This document shows, piece after piece, positions 46,757 through 57,714 of a stretch of DNA of 64,000 nucleotides. This stretch comes from Pelomyxa schiedti. Lineage: Eukaryota > Evosea > Pelobiontida > Pelomyxidae. Every line of letters starts with the position of its first letter. Within the stretch, counting starts at the first letter, position 1. The notes under the pieces are model-generated. The model did not search any database and was not told the DNA's origin. It was given only the letters and a program-made list of their open reading frames with translations. The DNA lies in assembly GCA_020536535.1 (NCBI GenBank), contig JAHLWZ010000871.1:1-64000 (forward strand), written 5' to 3'. A program made the position numbers and the translations under genes.

Positions 46757-47098
46757 GGGCAGTTTTCCCAAGTCTTAAGCGACGAAATAGTGGCCTATTT
46801 CTTCCATCGTTCAAATTTACGTCCTTACCTGCGATGAAGAGAAGTTAAGGGAGCAACGAGTAGAAGTGTTGGTTTGCCGGTGTCTGGAGAGGTATACCTC
46901 TCCTACCACAGTCAACTCAGAGCCGCTCTCCCATCAAAATCAATCAAACGATCTCCACCAAAACAACTTTTGATCTGTTAAGCGGCTGTGGTCTTCTCGG
47001 TGTAAACAAGCCGTGCACGAAATACCACAAAAACCGACACAACCAACAAAGGGAGCGAGCAGGTGCCGTTTGTTGGTGGTGAAATTTTGAGTCAGAAT
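46757..47098. other. Intergenic stretch upstream of the ROCO gene
   Basis: About 340 bp between the Ras relic and the first ROCO exon. I see no gene. Codons in the ROCO frame extend upstream of the ATG at 47099 as far as about 47063 without a stop (PFVGGEILSQ), so a slightly longer N-terminus or an upstream exon is possible. Confidence 0.35.
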
Positions 47099-50000
47099 AT
47101 GAAGGAATGCCCTCTTTTGCACGCCACAAGTGAAATCGTCACTGCTTGTGTCATAGGAGTTGATTTCTCTGGTGGGACCTTTCTTTTCATTGTTTTCAAG
47201 TTTTTCCAGAAAAACCTACCATCAATAAAGGGAATCCAGTGGGAACTGAGGGAACTAAAAGTATAGCTGCATGCCTGAAAGAGAACAAGTCAATCCTATA
47301 TCTTAAGCTCTCTGGTATTTGGGAATTGGGGTGAACAACAATTAACACGAACAAAAGAGAACTTCATCAACCCTGATGGAGCTCATTTTTTGGCACAATC
47401 TCTTGCTGTAAATAAAACTCTCAAATCACTGGACCTATCATGTATGGAAGGGAGTGGCTGGGGGAAAAAAAGTCAACATATTTCCCACTAGGCAATCACC
47501 TACTGCCACAAGGCACAAGGGAAATCTCTGTTGCACTCGCGAGCAACACCAGTGTTAGCACAGTGTCACTTGCTAGTAAGTGGTGTATCTATCTTTAGTG
47601 TCCCGTTAATAACACAAAGATAATGAAATTGGGAGCATGGGGGCAATGTGGATATCTGAGTGCATCAGAGGAAACTCCACAATAACTGACCTGGATGTCT
47701 CTGGTATACTACTTATTCACACTGATGATTGCTTATGGTATGTTTTGAAAGGGAACCATTTTGGATCTCAGGGAGTCACTGATCTCTGTGAGGGTCTGAA
47801 AGTAAATTCATCTATAAGGAGGCTGAACTTAGCCAGTATATCCAAAACTTTCTCTGCAGCAATAACAGTCGTAAAGGAAATGAGATTGGAGTTGAAGGTG
47901 CTTCTCTAATTTCTGATTTACTTCAAAGAGCAGGACACATCCATGAAATTGATCTATCAGGTTCTCCCCTTTTTTTTTTTTTACTTTTTCCCTTTCTTTA
48001 TCTATTAATTCCCACAAAGGAAACAACCTTGGTTCAGAAGGGATTTGCCACATATTCCAAGCCAGGAGTTTTTCTGCTGTCTCTTCCATTGATATATCAC
48101 GTATCGTAATTTAAAATCGTCCAACCCCTTGTGACAAAATACAGAGAATGATATTGGCACTGAAGGTGTAAGAGCTCTTTCATCTTACTTGAAGGCTGGC
48201 TCCCTTGTAAACTCTCTCAATATGTCAGGTGTGGTAGTTTACTGATCAACTTCGACCAAGTGACAATATGCTAAGGGAATGAACTGAATGTTGATAGTTT
48301 GGGATTGATAACAGAGTGTCTAAAAGAAGAGAGCTCGATAACTTCAATCAATCTAGCTAGTCAGTATTCCTTTTTGCCTGAAATCATAGTGTTTTAATAA
48401 TCTCCCTAGAATGCAACATTTCAACTGGGTTTCCGCTCATAGCTGATGCTCTTAAAGTGAACACATCCCTCAGATCTTTGAATTTATCAGGTCTCTTTGT
48501 TCCATCCCTGTAACCTTTTGTACTGACGATTGTCTCAGCAAATAGAATTGGTGCTGAAGGAGCCCTTGTCCTTAGTGGTTGCCTCCAATTTAACTCTACT
48601 TTGACTTCTCTTAACATTGCAGGTTTTTTTTCCGTTTTGCATTATTGAACCTAAATCTTCTCTTAACTCTAGAGTCACAGTTGGCTGCGAAAGGCACTTT
48701 ATTCTTCTCACATTACCTTCGGAAAAATTCTTCATTGTTATATTTGGATCTAACAGGTATTTAAAAACAGTCTCTGCTTTGAATCAACCCATTTTCCAAC
48801 TCAAGATAACGGGATCGATGACGATGCTGCACCTTTTTTGGCAGACGCCTTGAAGGTGAACTCCACTTTGTCAAGCCTTGATCTTTCAGGTATGAATGAG
48901 TCCAGAATGAAATGACGACACTAACATTTGTAGGAAACATCCTTAAAATAGAAGGTGCAAGAACACTTTCTATTGCTCTTAAAGAAAATCGAGGCGTGAC
49001 CTATCTTTCCTTAAAAAGTGAGTAAAATAACCGATATTTGCCATTGCTAAGCTGAAACAACCAAGGGAATAAAATCGGGCCACTTGGTGCCCAGTGCATA
49101 TCCGAGTGTTTGAAGGTCAATAACAGTTTGGAAACTCTTATTCTCGCAGGTTACCTGCCAAAAAAAAAATGAAGTTTGTTTACCTTTACCCTAGGAAATA
49201 AAATAAACTCAGCTGGCACACTAAGTCTGTGTGAAGGATTGAGCCTGAACACATCCCTAACTTTTCTTGATTTAACTCGTATCATCACCCAATAATTCAA
49301 TAGCACCTAATAAGTCACAATATTCCAAAGGGAATGGGATTGGGGATGAAGGTCTTGTTGCCTTTAGCACTTACGTCAAATCCACCAAGTCCCTGGTTTC
49401 ATTCAATTTATCTGGAAATGGCTTAAATTACAAAGCTATTCATGAAATTAGCAGTGCACTACAGTGTAATCAGTCAATAGTATCCACCACCTTCTCAGGT
49501 AACCAGAAACCATTTGCCGTGATGAGAAAGCTTACTTACTCTAACAGAAACACATTTTCCAAGAGAGGCAATAATTTTTATGATTAACACTCTGCACATG
49601 AACAAGCTTCTTTCCAAGATAGATTTGTCATGTTGTTCCACCAATGGTTATTTGACTAACCCTGTTCTGACCAGGGAATGAATTTGGAAGTGAGGAAACT
49701 GGGACCATTTTCTCTGCCCTTTCTCAATCCCCAGGGATCCCAATTGCTTTAACTACTTTCACCAACAAGTTTGACACACTGGGGAATATTGTACATTCCC
49801 TTGAGGAGTCCAAGTTCGTTACACTGGCACCTGGAGTATGTCACCTTTTCATTACCATTGCATGTCAATATCTGCGTGTATCTTCGAAGAACAATTCTAC
49901 AGCAGCAGCTCATTTCCTCTGTGAAGGTATCTTAATGGCTGTTGAGGCGCGACACCTCGACTTGGCCTTCCATACCTTTCGACATTGCTTTATTGGACAA

Positions 50001-53000
50001 ATTGAAAACGGTGAACCTATCTCATCATCGGTGGCGGCAATGTTAGAACCAATCATATTAGAGGCATCTCAGTTTCCAGAGAACCAACCAGACGTCATTC
50101 TATCTATTCTTTTCAACACTTTAGATTTGAGTGTGAAAAGGATAAAAGGGACATTCTTTCAACAACTCATTGTCACTCTATCCAAGGCGAGCTTGTTTAT
50201 TGCAGTGCAAGCCTTGTTGAGGTGTTTACTGCGCATAAACCACCATGACATTCCTGAACTACTGTGCCTCGTCGCCATGAAAAATATATTCACAGGACGG
50301 AATTTAGACCTTTCAAGATTACAAGTTGGATCCTAATACTAGTAAACATTTAAAAGAAAAAAAAAAACAAAAAAACAAACGCCGGAAACAATACATATGA
50401 AAACCCTTCAGTGTTTCCCTTGTAACATTTCTCTAGCTTTCCAGGATACCAGAGGAACTGTGCCAACTAGAGTGTTCTTGTCTTGATCTTCGGTTCAACT
50501 TTCTTGAGGAACTGCCACAGGCACTCAGCAACATCAATGATGTTCTTCTGGAGGGCAACCCACTGACCAAAATACTGGATACAATACAACACCTTCCCTG
50601 GAGTGAATTTCGCCTCTATGTCAAGTACAATGAACTCCCCATTCACTGGAAATATAGGAAAGTCCTCGTTGTTGGAGAACCTGAGGCAGGAAAAACGACT
50701 CTCTTGGAATGTTTGGAATCCAAAAAATCCACTGTGGATGTCAGCAAGTCTAGAATGGCCACAGATGGTGTGGCAATGCACAGGCCGTTTTCTTTACGCA
50801 AAAAGTCACAGCTGAAGTGGACTGCCTGGGATTTGGGTGGTCAAGATGTTTTGCATTCCTCTCATCAGTTTTTCCTGTGTAAGACATACTTTTTCCCTCC
50901 TTTATCCTGACTGGTCACTTTTTATGCAGGCAGCAATTCCATTTTTATGATTGTTTTTGACATTGCCAAGGCTGGTCGTGATGATGCCACTTTCAGTGTT
51001 TCTTATCAAACCATCAAATACTGGATATCCACTATTATGGTGTTGAAGCCATCGCAAGAACCACCCACCATCATCCTTATTGGCACGCACTATGACCTTT
51101 GCTTGCATGTAGAAGCAGTAGTGCAGGCTCTTTTATCGCAATTCAACAGGCAAACATTCCACAGCATCTTTGTGGTGAGTTTAAAAACTGGGAAGGGACT
51201 CTTTTACAAGAACAGAGAGTGGCACCTTAGTCGCAAAAAGACTGTATCGGACTTGATTGCAGAGTTAGAGGTTGTAGGCACAAGCAACTCCTTTGGGAGT
51301 GTACCTCTAAGCTGGGCAAAACTGGCTGACTCACTGGAGGAAGCTAGAGTGAGAACTAAGATCATGCAGCAACGTGAATACCTGGAGATGTCATCAAGCT
51401 CCGGAGTATCTCCTGAACACTTACCACTATGCACTCGCTTCCTTTGTGACTCTGGAGTTATTCTATTCTTTGGTGAAGTGAACACACTGAAAGAAAAGGC
51501 AATTCACTTTGCCTCATTGCCTTCCACTACACCAACAGAGACAAGCAGAGTAGACTTGCACGAACTGTTTGTACTGGACCCCTCTTGGCTATCTACTGTA
51601 TTACAGACCTTGATCACGATTTCCAATAGGGACAAATTTGTAAGAGAAGGCATGCTGAATGCGAGTGATATACCCCACGTACTTGCAGGTTTTGCCAGGG
51701 AAATGCATGCTGCCATCTTAGAGTTACTTCAGCGCTTTGAGATTGCCCATGTTCTGGAGGACAATCGTATTCTTGTTCCCTGTTTACTTCCTTTAGCACC
51801 ACAACCAATGGCTTTCGCATTGCAACCCGGAAAACCAGCATTAGAACATGGTAGAAGATACCAGTTCGCCTTCCTACCTGTAGGGTTTTTCTCTCGTCTC
51901 ATGGCTCGCATGCTAAGTATTCCTTCTGTAAATATAGTGTCAATTTCCAAATTCCGTCTGGTGATCTCACAGCAAACGAAAGATGGGATAATTCAAGAAG
52001 CCTTTGCAACCTATGAAGAAAAAGCCTCCCGCTTGGACTTTCGCGTCAAGATCTTTGAGGGGGTTGATCACTCTCACCCTCTTTTAGCCAACAATTTGTT
52101 GCTTCTCATTTTGCTTGACATAGTAGCAGCTCTCCTTAAAACTTTTTACCACAGGCAGATGGGAGACCAGCAAGTTACTCAGTTTGTTCCATGTGTTCAT
52201 TGTCTCATGACAAGTCCTCAAACACCAGAGAATGAAGTATACTACTTTCCTCTTGACGACTGCATACTATCGATGAAATCCGGTACCCATGTTATGTACT
52301 GTCGGCAGCTTGCATTGCCAAGTAAATGTATTCGTGTGTTGCATCTTGCCCCAGACATCGCCATGGTGGGTCTCACATCAATTCCTGCCAATGAAATTTC
52401 TTTTGGTCATACAAAAAGTCACAGTGATTCCCCTCACACAGAGTCTTCACCCAGTATCTCTGAACATGATAATGTTGGAGTAGGAGTTTCTGGCAGTGTC
52501 CGGATGGGAATCCTGAACAATATTCCTGTTGCAGTGAAGGAGCCACATAGTTATAACTCGAGTAGTTTGGGTGAATTTCTGTACGAAGCTCACATTATGA
52601 CAACAATACCCCCACACCCAAATATTGTGCGGTTCTTTGGAGTCTGCAGTGTTCCTCCATGTATTCTTCTCATTATGGAGTTCATATTCCCTGCAACCCT
52701 TTCTCCCTCAATGTGGGGCCATTTTGATGGGAACCTCAAATCATCCGATCTTGATCACTTCTTACAAGCAGTGTGGGGTAGTCAGAAACGCAATACAGAT
52801 ACTGATGTTGTATCTCTCCTTCTGCCCTGTGAACTGCGGCAACGAATTCTTTATGATGTGGCTGCAGGAATGAATCACCTCCATTCTCTTGTGCCACCGC
52901 TTCTCCACCGCGATTTGCATGCCGGAAATATTATGATATGTTCTCTGGACTGGAAAGCGCCCTCTCCTGTTGCTAAGGTAAACTATGAATCCTTTGTTGC

Positions 53001-56000
53001 CTTCTCTAAAGTGTTGTATTCAGGTGACCGATTTTGGTCTATCAGAACGATTGTTTGTTGCCAAAACAGCCGGGATGCAGGAACGGCTCGAGGTTTTTCC
53101 ACCTGAACTTCATGCTGGAAAGCCTTACGGCCTTCCTGCAGACGTATGGAGTTTTGGAACAGCTTGTTTTTTGCTCTTCAGTCCTCCTCTGGCAACTCCT
53201 TACGACTTTCTGCTAGCTAATCCTAAATTTGCAACAATCCCCAGAGGGACTGAACTTGCATCTTTGAAACGCTCTGAAGTTCGGCAAGGGCTTATTTCAG
53301 GGGAGGTTTTACCAAGGCCACCTGAGCAGTGCCCAAATTGGGCCTCTCAATTAATGTCCATATGTTGGAGTCATGAGCCGGAGCAAAGGCCCACCTTCTC
53401 TTGGTTGACTTCCAACGATAGCAGCCCTCTTCTTGCTGGGTTAAAAGAGGCCTGTCCCTTCCTGGGTTCTACACACAACGGACCCTATTTTGCGGAGTAC
53501 TCTAATTCTATGCCAGAAACAATACCATCTTCACCAAAACCACTTTACTTCGTAAGTGGCGAAAATAACTTAAATCGAGCCTCAGCATACCGCTGCACGC
53601 AACAGGCAAATCTCCGAGCTGTTGGAGGGGACTCATTAGTTATTGTGAATTGCCGGAAGATAATTTCCTGTGCTTCTCAGTGGTGGTGTGGTTGCAATAA
53701 TGGAAATATCGTAGTTCTTCAACCTGAATCTCTTCCAGAAGTAGCATCAAGCTCCACTGCCGATACAGAATTTAGAATCATCAGAAGGCGTTGGCGGGCT
53801 CACATTGGACAGCAATCAGAAGTTACAGCTTTGTTATATCTACCACAATCCGAGTGTGTACTCAGTGGCTCTTCCGGTGGGGAAGTTAAATTCTGGAATT
53901 CGATCACTTTTGAGCATCAAGGCAGCATTTTGGCCTCCCATGAGCAAGCAAGCATTTTGGTGTTGGCTATTGCACCCCAGACACAACAGATATGGGTTGG
54001 GGACTCACGTGGTGTGGCAAGTGTGTGGAATCTCTCCGAAACTTCCCTTGGGATGTCTATGTCAATGGTTTGGTCCACAAGGATTAGCCACAATTTTCAC
54101 CACCACAGCTCCCCTCTATCACCCCATTCATCGTCTAGTATCACCCCAGCATCTTCTTCAGCCGTTTTCAGTAAAACCCTACCATTTCACAGATCCCGCT
54201 ACAGTCCCATAGTGGACATATCCCCTCTTCACGACCGTGTTGTAATCGCTACTGCTGAAGTTATTACTGTGTATACAATGGACAAATTTTCACCAATGGC
54301 GCATTTGGAGGGAACCGATCTGGCACATCAATCATTAACTTGTTTAACATGTGTAAGTTCAAATGGGCCAGCTGCATCACAGCAAAGTATTTGGGCAGGA
54401 ACTTCACGTGGAGTCATCATTGCATGGGATGGCAACTTCAATATGAAAAATTCTGTCCAAGTTCACGACCGAACTGTAAATGGTATTATAACTGACCCGA
54501 CTTTCAATTTGGTGTGGAGTTGTTCTTTTGACGGGAAGGCAGTTGCTTTTGACTACACGACCTTTGCACCTATTCACGAGGTCGTGGTATCAAAAGAAGA
54601 GGTACATGCAATCGCTGTCACACAATACTGCTTTCCTGAGCAGCGGATTTCTAGTAAATCCTGGCTTGCAACCATTTCCCATGATGACCTTGTTAAATTC
54701 TGGCAACGCACTGATAACCAATCCCGCTTTCCAAGTACCCCTGGTATAAACAATCCTCTTTACAAAACCATTCACCATTTTTTGCAGACAAGCAACTGGC
54801 TGCTTCTGTCTTCCGTCGAGCTGTTCGGTCGAGAGTATTCCAACATAACAGAAGAAAGTTTCAAGCTGACCCAAACGAATTGCTCTTGTTATTGAGGCTT
54901 CAAGGGAACCCTTTAGTTTACGGGCAAGACTTCGAGTTTGTTGGAAGAATAGAAAACGTAGTTTACCTCTTCCTCTTACATCACTAAATTTCATATCAGA
55001 CCTATGACAGTCCTCTCTTTTTAGCGTCATTCACATTCCCCTCTGATACCAATTCGCCAGAAGAGAGACAGGTAATGTTTTCAATAGCTGTAGTTCCTGA
55101 AGATCATCTATTCTCTGCACATGATTTGGACGTCATTGAGAAAAAACTTTTCAGAGGTTACTTCACCTTCTTTTCCCGGCCCTTCTCATTTCCCATATAG
55201 TAGTGGAAAGAGCAAAAAATGAAAATGGTTCAGTACCACAACAATACCAATAAAAAATTTACGTGTAACAGATGTTCTTCACAACATCGACCGTCATCCC
55301 TCTATCTTCCCTCTGTTTACCTCTTTCTTTGTTAAACTTCCTGCTTCAGTAAGTGCAACCCACAGTTCCTTTACCATTTTCTTCCTTTGAAACCACTCAT
55401 AACAGATATTCCATGACAGTGAATCTCTGTACCGCAAACAAGCAGCCCAAGGATTGCACTTCCATTTGTGTGTATACCCAAGCTATGACTGCACACTCGC
55501 GACTGTGATATCTGCATGCACCAAGACAAAAGCTGGCCTTCCTTTTTCCTCTGGATGTGCAGTTGTCCCTGCCGTCTCAGTGAATCTTGTCAACCGGATA
55601 GTGAGCAGTTTGGTGTCAGCACTAAATCACATGCAGACTCACTTTCTAGTGCACGCTGACATACAACCTAGCAACGTTCTACTTTCTGAAAACGGTTCCT
55701 TTCTTTTCTTGGCCAAATCACACTAACAAGTACCTTCAAAGGAACGCGGGTTCTACTCACTGGATTTGGGCATTCCCGATTCATGAGAGGGAACGGTACA
55801 ACCGTTGGCCCATGGTGCGGCTCTGCTTTTTGGTGCCCACAAAATTCCATCATTCCGCCAGAGGTAGGAAACTGTTTATGCCTCGTGAGTAAACTTATGA
55901 CCCCAATTAAGGTAAAGGAGCAGCTCCGAACCCTTACAGATCCTCATAGAAGTTTGGTGAACTTCAGTAAAGCAGACGAATTCTCCGTAGGAGTTACAGT

Positions 56001-56282
56001 TCTGCACCTCATGACAGCCATGGTAATGAACCTCGGTTTATTTCTAATTCTAAATATCTACTATTCCAAAAAAAAAAGGTTCTTCCACCCCAAGAGTCTG
56101 AAGAAGTAATGCAGAGCGCTACAGGAAGCTACAATTTTGATACAATAGGAAATAAGCTACTACCTGCCCAAATATTCTCCCGCGACCTCACTGAAATTGT
56201 TCTTCTAATGGCAAGCATAAACCCCATGGAACGGCCGCATATAAGCAGCAGTCTGATTGACATAGTAGAGGGTCTCACGTGA
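47099..56282 (+). CDS. Giant ROCO protein: LRR-Roc-COR-kinase-WD40-kinase-like
   Basis: From MKECPLLHATSEIV (47099) to the TGA at 56280-56282. Part 1 (47.1-50.4 kb): about 20 ribonuclease-inhibitor-type LRRs, mostly one per exon, with phase-1 introns after the LxxLxLSG segment. Part 2: Roc GTPase with P-loop GEPEAGKTT (50674-50700) and DLGGQ (50830-50844), then a COR region within a long exon from 50.95 kb. Part 3: protein kinase with VAVK (52528-52539), HRDLHAGN (from 52906) and DFG (53030-53038, after a 46-nt intron). Part 4: WD40-like repeats at 53.5-54.7 kb (GSSGGEVKFWNS, GDSRGVASVWNL). Part 5: a second kinase-like domain at about 55.2-56.28 kb with NIDRHPSIFPLF, VHADIQPSNVLL (55649-55684) and GFG in place of DFG (55762-55770), ending MERPHISSSLIDIVEGL. 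The first kinase keeps its catalytic residues; the second has lost the Mg2+-binding Asp. Likely a Roc-regulated signalling kinase. Confidence 0.85.
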
Positions 56283-56526
56283 TTATTACAACATACGGGA
56301 CAACAAGCACAACCGAAACCGCAATCACATAACACTATAACACCAATTCTGCTGCACCACTCCAGCAGCTTAAGTGCTGTTTGTTGGTGTGGTTTGTAGT
56401 TTCCATTAAGACATTACCCTTCACTTTGGTGGCCATTTGTACTTTTTTTTTTCGGTTTTTCTAGCTTCTAAATGTTTGTGAAGATTAAACAGCGTCCATA
56501 ACTTTTTATTAATTGCTCACAAACAT

Positions 56527-57449
56527 TTAGCTATAGTAATCCAAATAAGCCTTGGCTTGCTCGAGTTGTTGCACAAATTCATAGAACTGACGGAGGTCCA
56601 TCTCTATGGAGAAGTAAGGAGTCACACTTACGCATACATAGGAAAGTATACCCATATGAACATTCTCTTTTACATCATTTCCCTTGTCAAGTACAAGTTT
56701 CACTTGCATGAACGTTGACCCAACTTTGTCTCTTTGTGAATTGGCAGTGGTTACTGAGGAGAGAAGTTTAGGGGGAAAACCGGGGTGTAATGTTAAGGGT
56801 AGCGATTCTAACCTCCAAACCGCCACTTCAGATCAACCAAGTTATTGATGGTGAGGGTTTGACCATAAATTGATCGAGACATGGACACAAAGTTGGATTT
56901 CCACTTCTGAATAGCAATGTCAGCAATCTCCTCAGGAACACCTAAGTTGAAGGTAAGGTGAAATGTTGTTCTCAGCTCTTTTGGAATGAACTGGGGGAAT
57001 CAAACCAAAATTTAGTAAGTCTTCCTTCAAGTGAGCAGGAGGTAGATTGACACGCAGTGCCTCCTTAAAAAAATACAAACTGCCACTCACAATTCCCCTC
57101 ACAAGTACTGGACTCAAGCCACTGCTTCCAGCAAATCGTGCAATATCCTCGTTCATATCTGCAGACTTTTTGTTTTGTATTGGTTCATTGACTGCTTATT
57201 ATAACAACATTCTTTTCCCACTTATAAATGACATTCGTGAATAATGTTGGCAACAAGCCGTGACGAAGAACATTGGGGGAAAACAAAATGAGAAAAAAAA
57301 GAAAAAAAAAACCGCACTTGTTGTGCCAAAATGCCCATTATGAGATCAAAACAAGCACCGGCTTGGTCGACGGTCAACTGTTTCAAGTTCTCGATGTCTG
57401 TGCTCAGCTGTTCATCCGGTGCTCGTGGGCTGAAATGAAAGTGCGACAT
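56527..57449 (-). CDS. COMMD7: COMM-domain protein, COMMD7-like
   Basis: Exon 1 is 57449-57318 (MSHFHFSPRAPDEQLSTDIE... to GILAQQ). Later exons give SADMNEDIARFAGSSGLSP, a VPEEIADIAIQKWKSNF segment, and the COMM domain: NNLVDLKWRFG, KVGSTFMQVKLVLDKGN, ENVHMEMDLRQFYEFVQQLEQA. The last intron splits ENVHM and EMDL at phase 1. Residues around LVDLxWxFGVT...VGSxFxQxKLVxxKGN...ENVxxExxLxQFYxFxxExE match the COMMD7 branch. COMMD proteins form the hetero-decameric Commander ring involved in endosomal cargo recycling. The total of about 200 residues is the usual size. The gene faces the ROCO gene, with 244 bp between stops. Confidence 0.85.
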
Positions 57450-57714
57450 TGTTTTTTGTTTTTGTTTTCAGGATCTTAAGACCCGAACCGTCAATCACAG
57501 GCACCTCTGAGGGAGATCTCCTCAGTTCTGACCTCCGAAAGGACACCTTGTTGTCGAGGAGGTTTGAGTCTCAGGTGTGATGGGTATGATGATCTGAGAG
57601 TGACGGAAAGTGCGATGATGCACATCAAATCCAGGAAAGTGACAAGTTCCGTTTCCAAAGAAAAGTCTTGGGCTGATCACGGAAGCAGATCGTATTGGGG
57701 TGCTGGGGGGGAGG

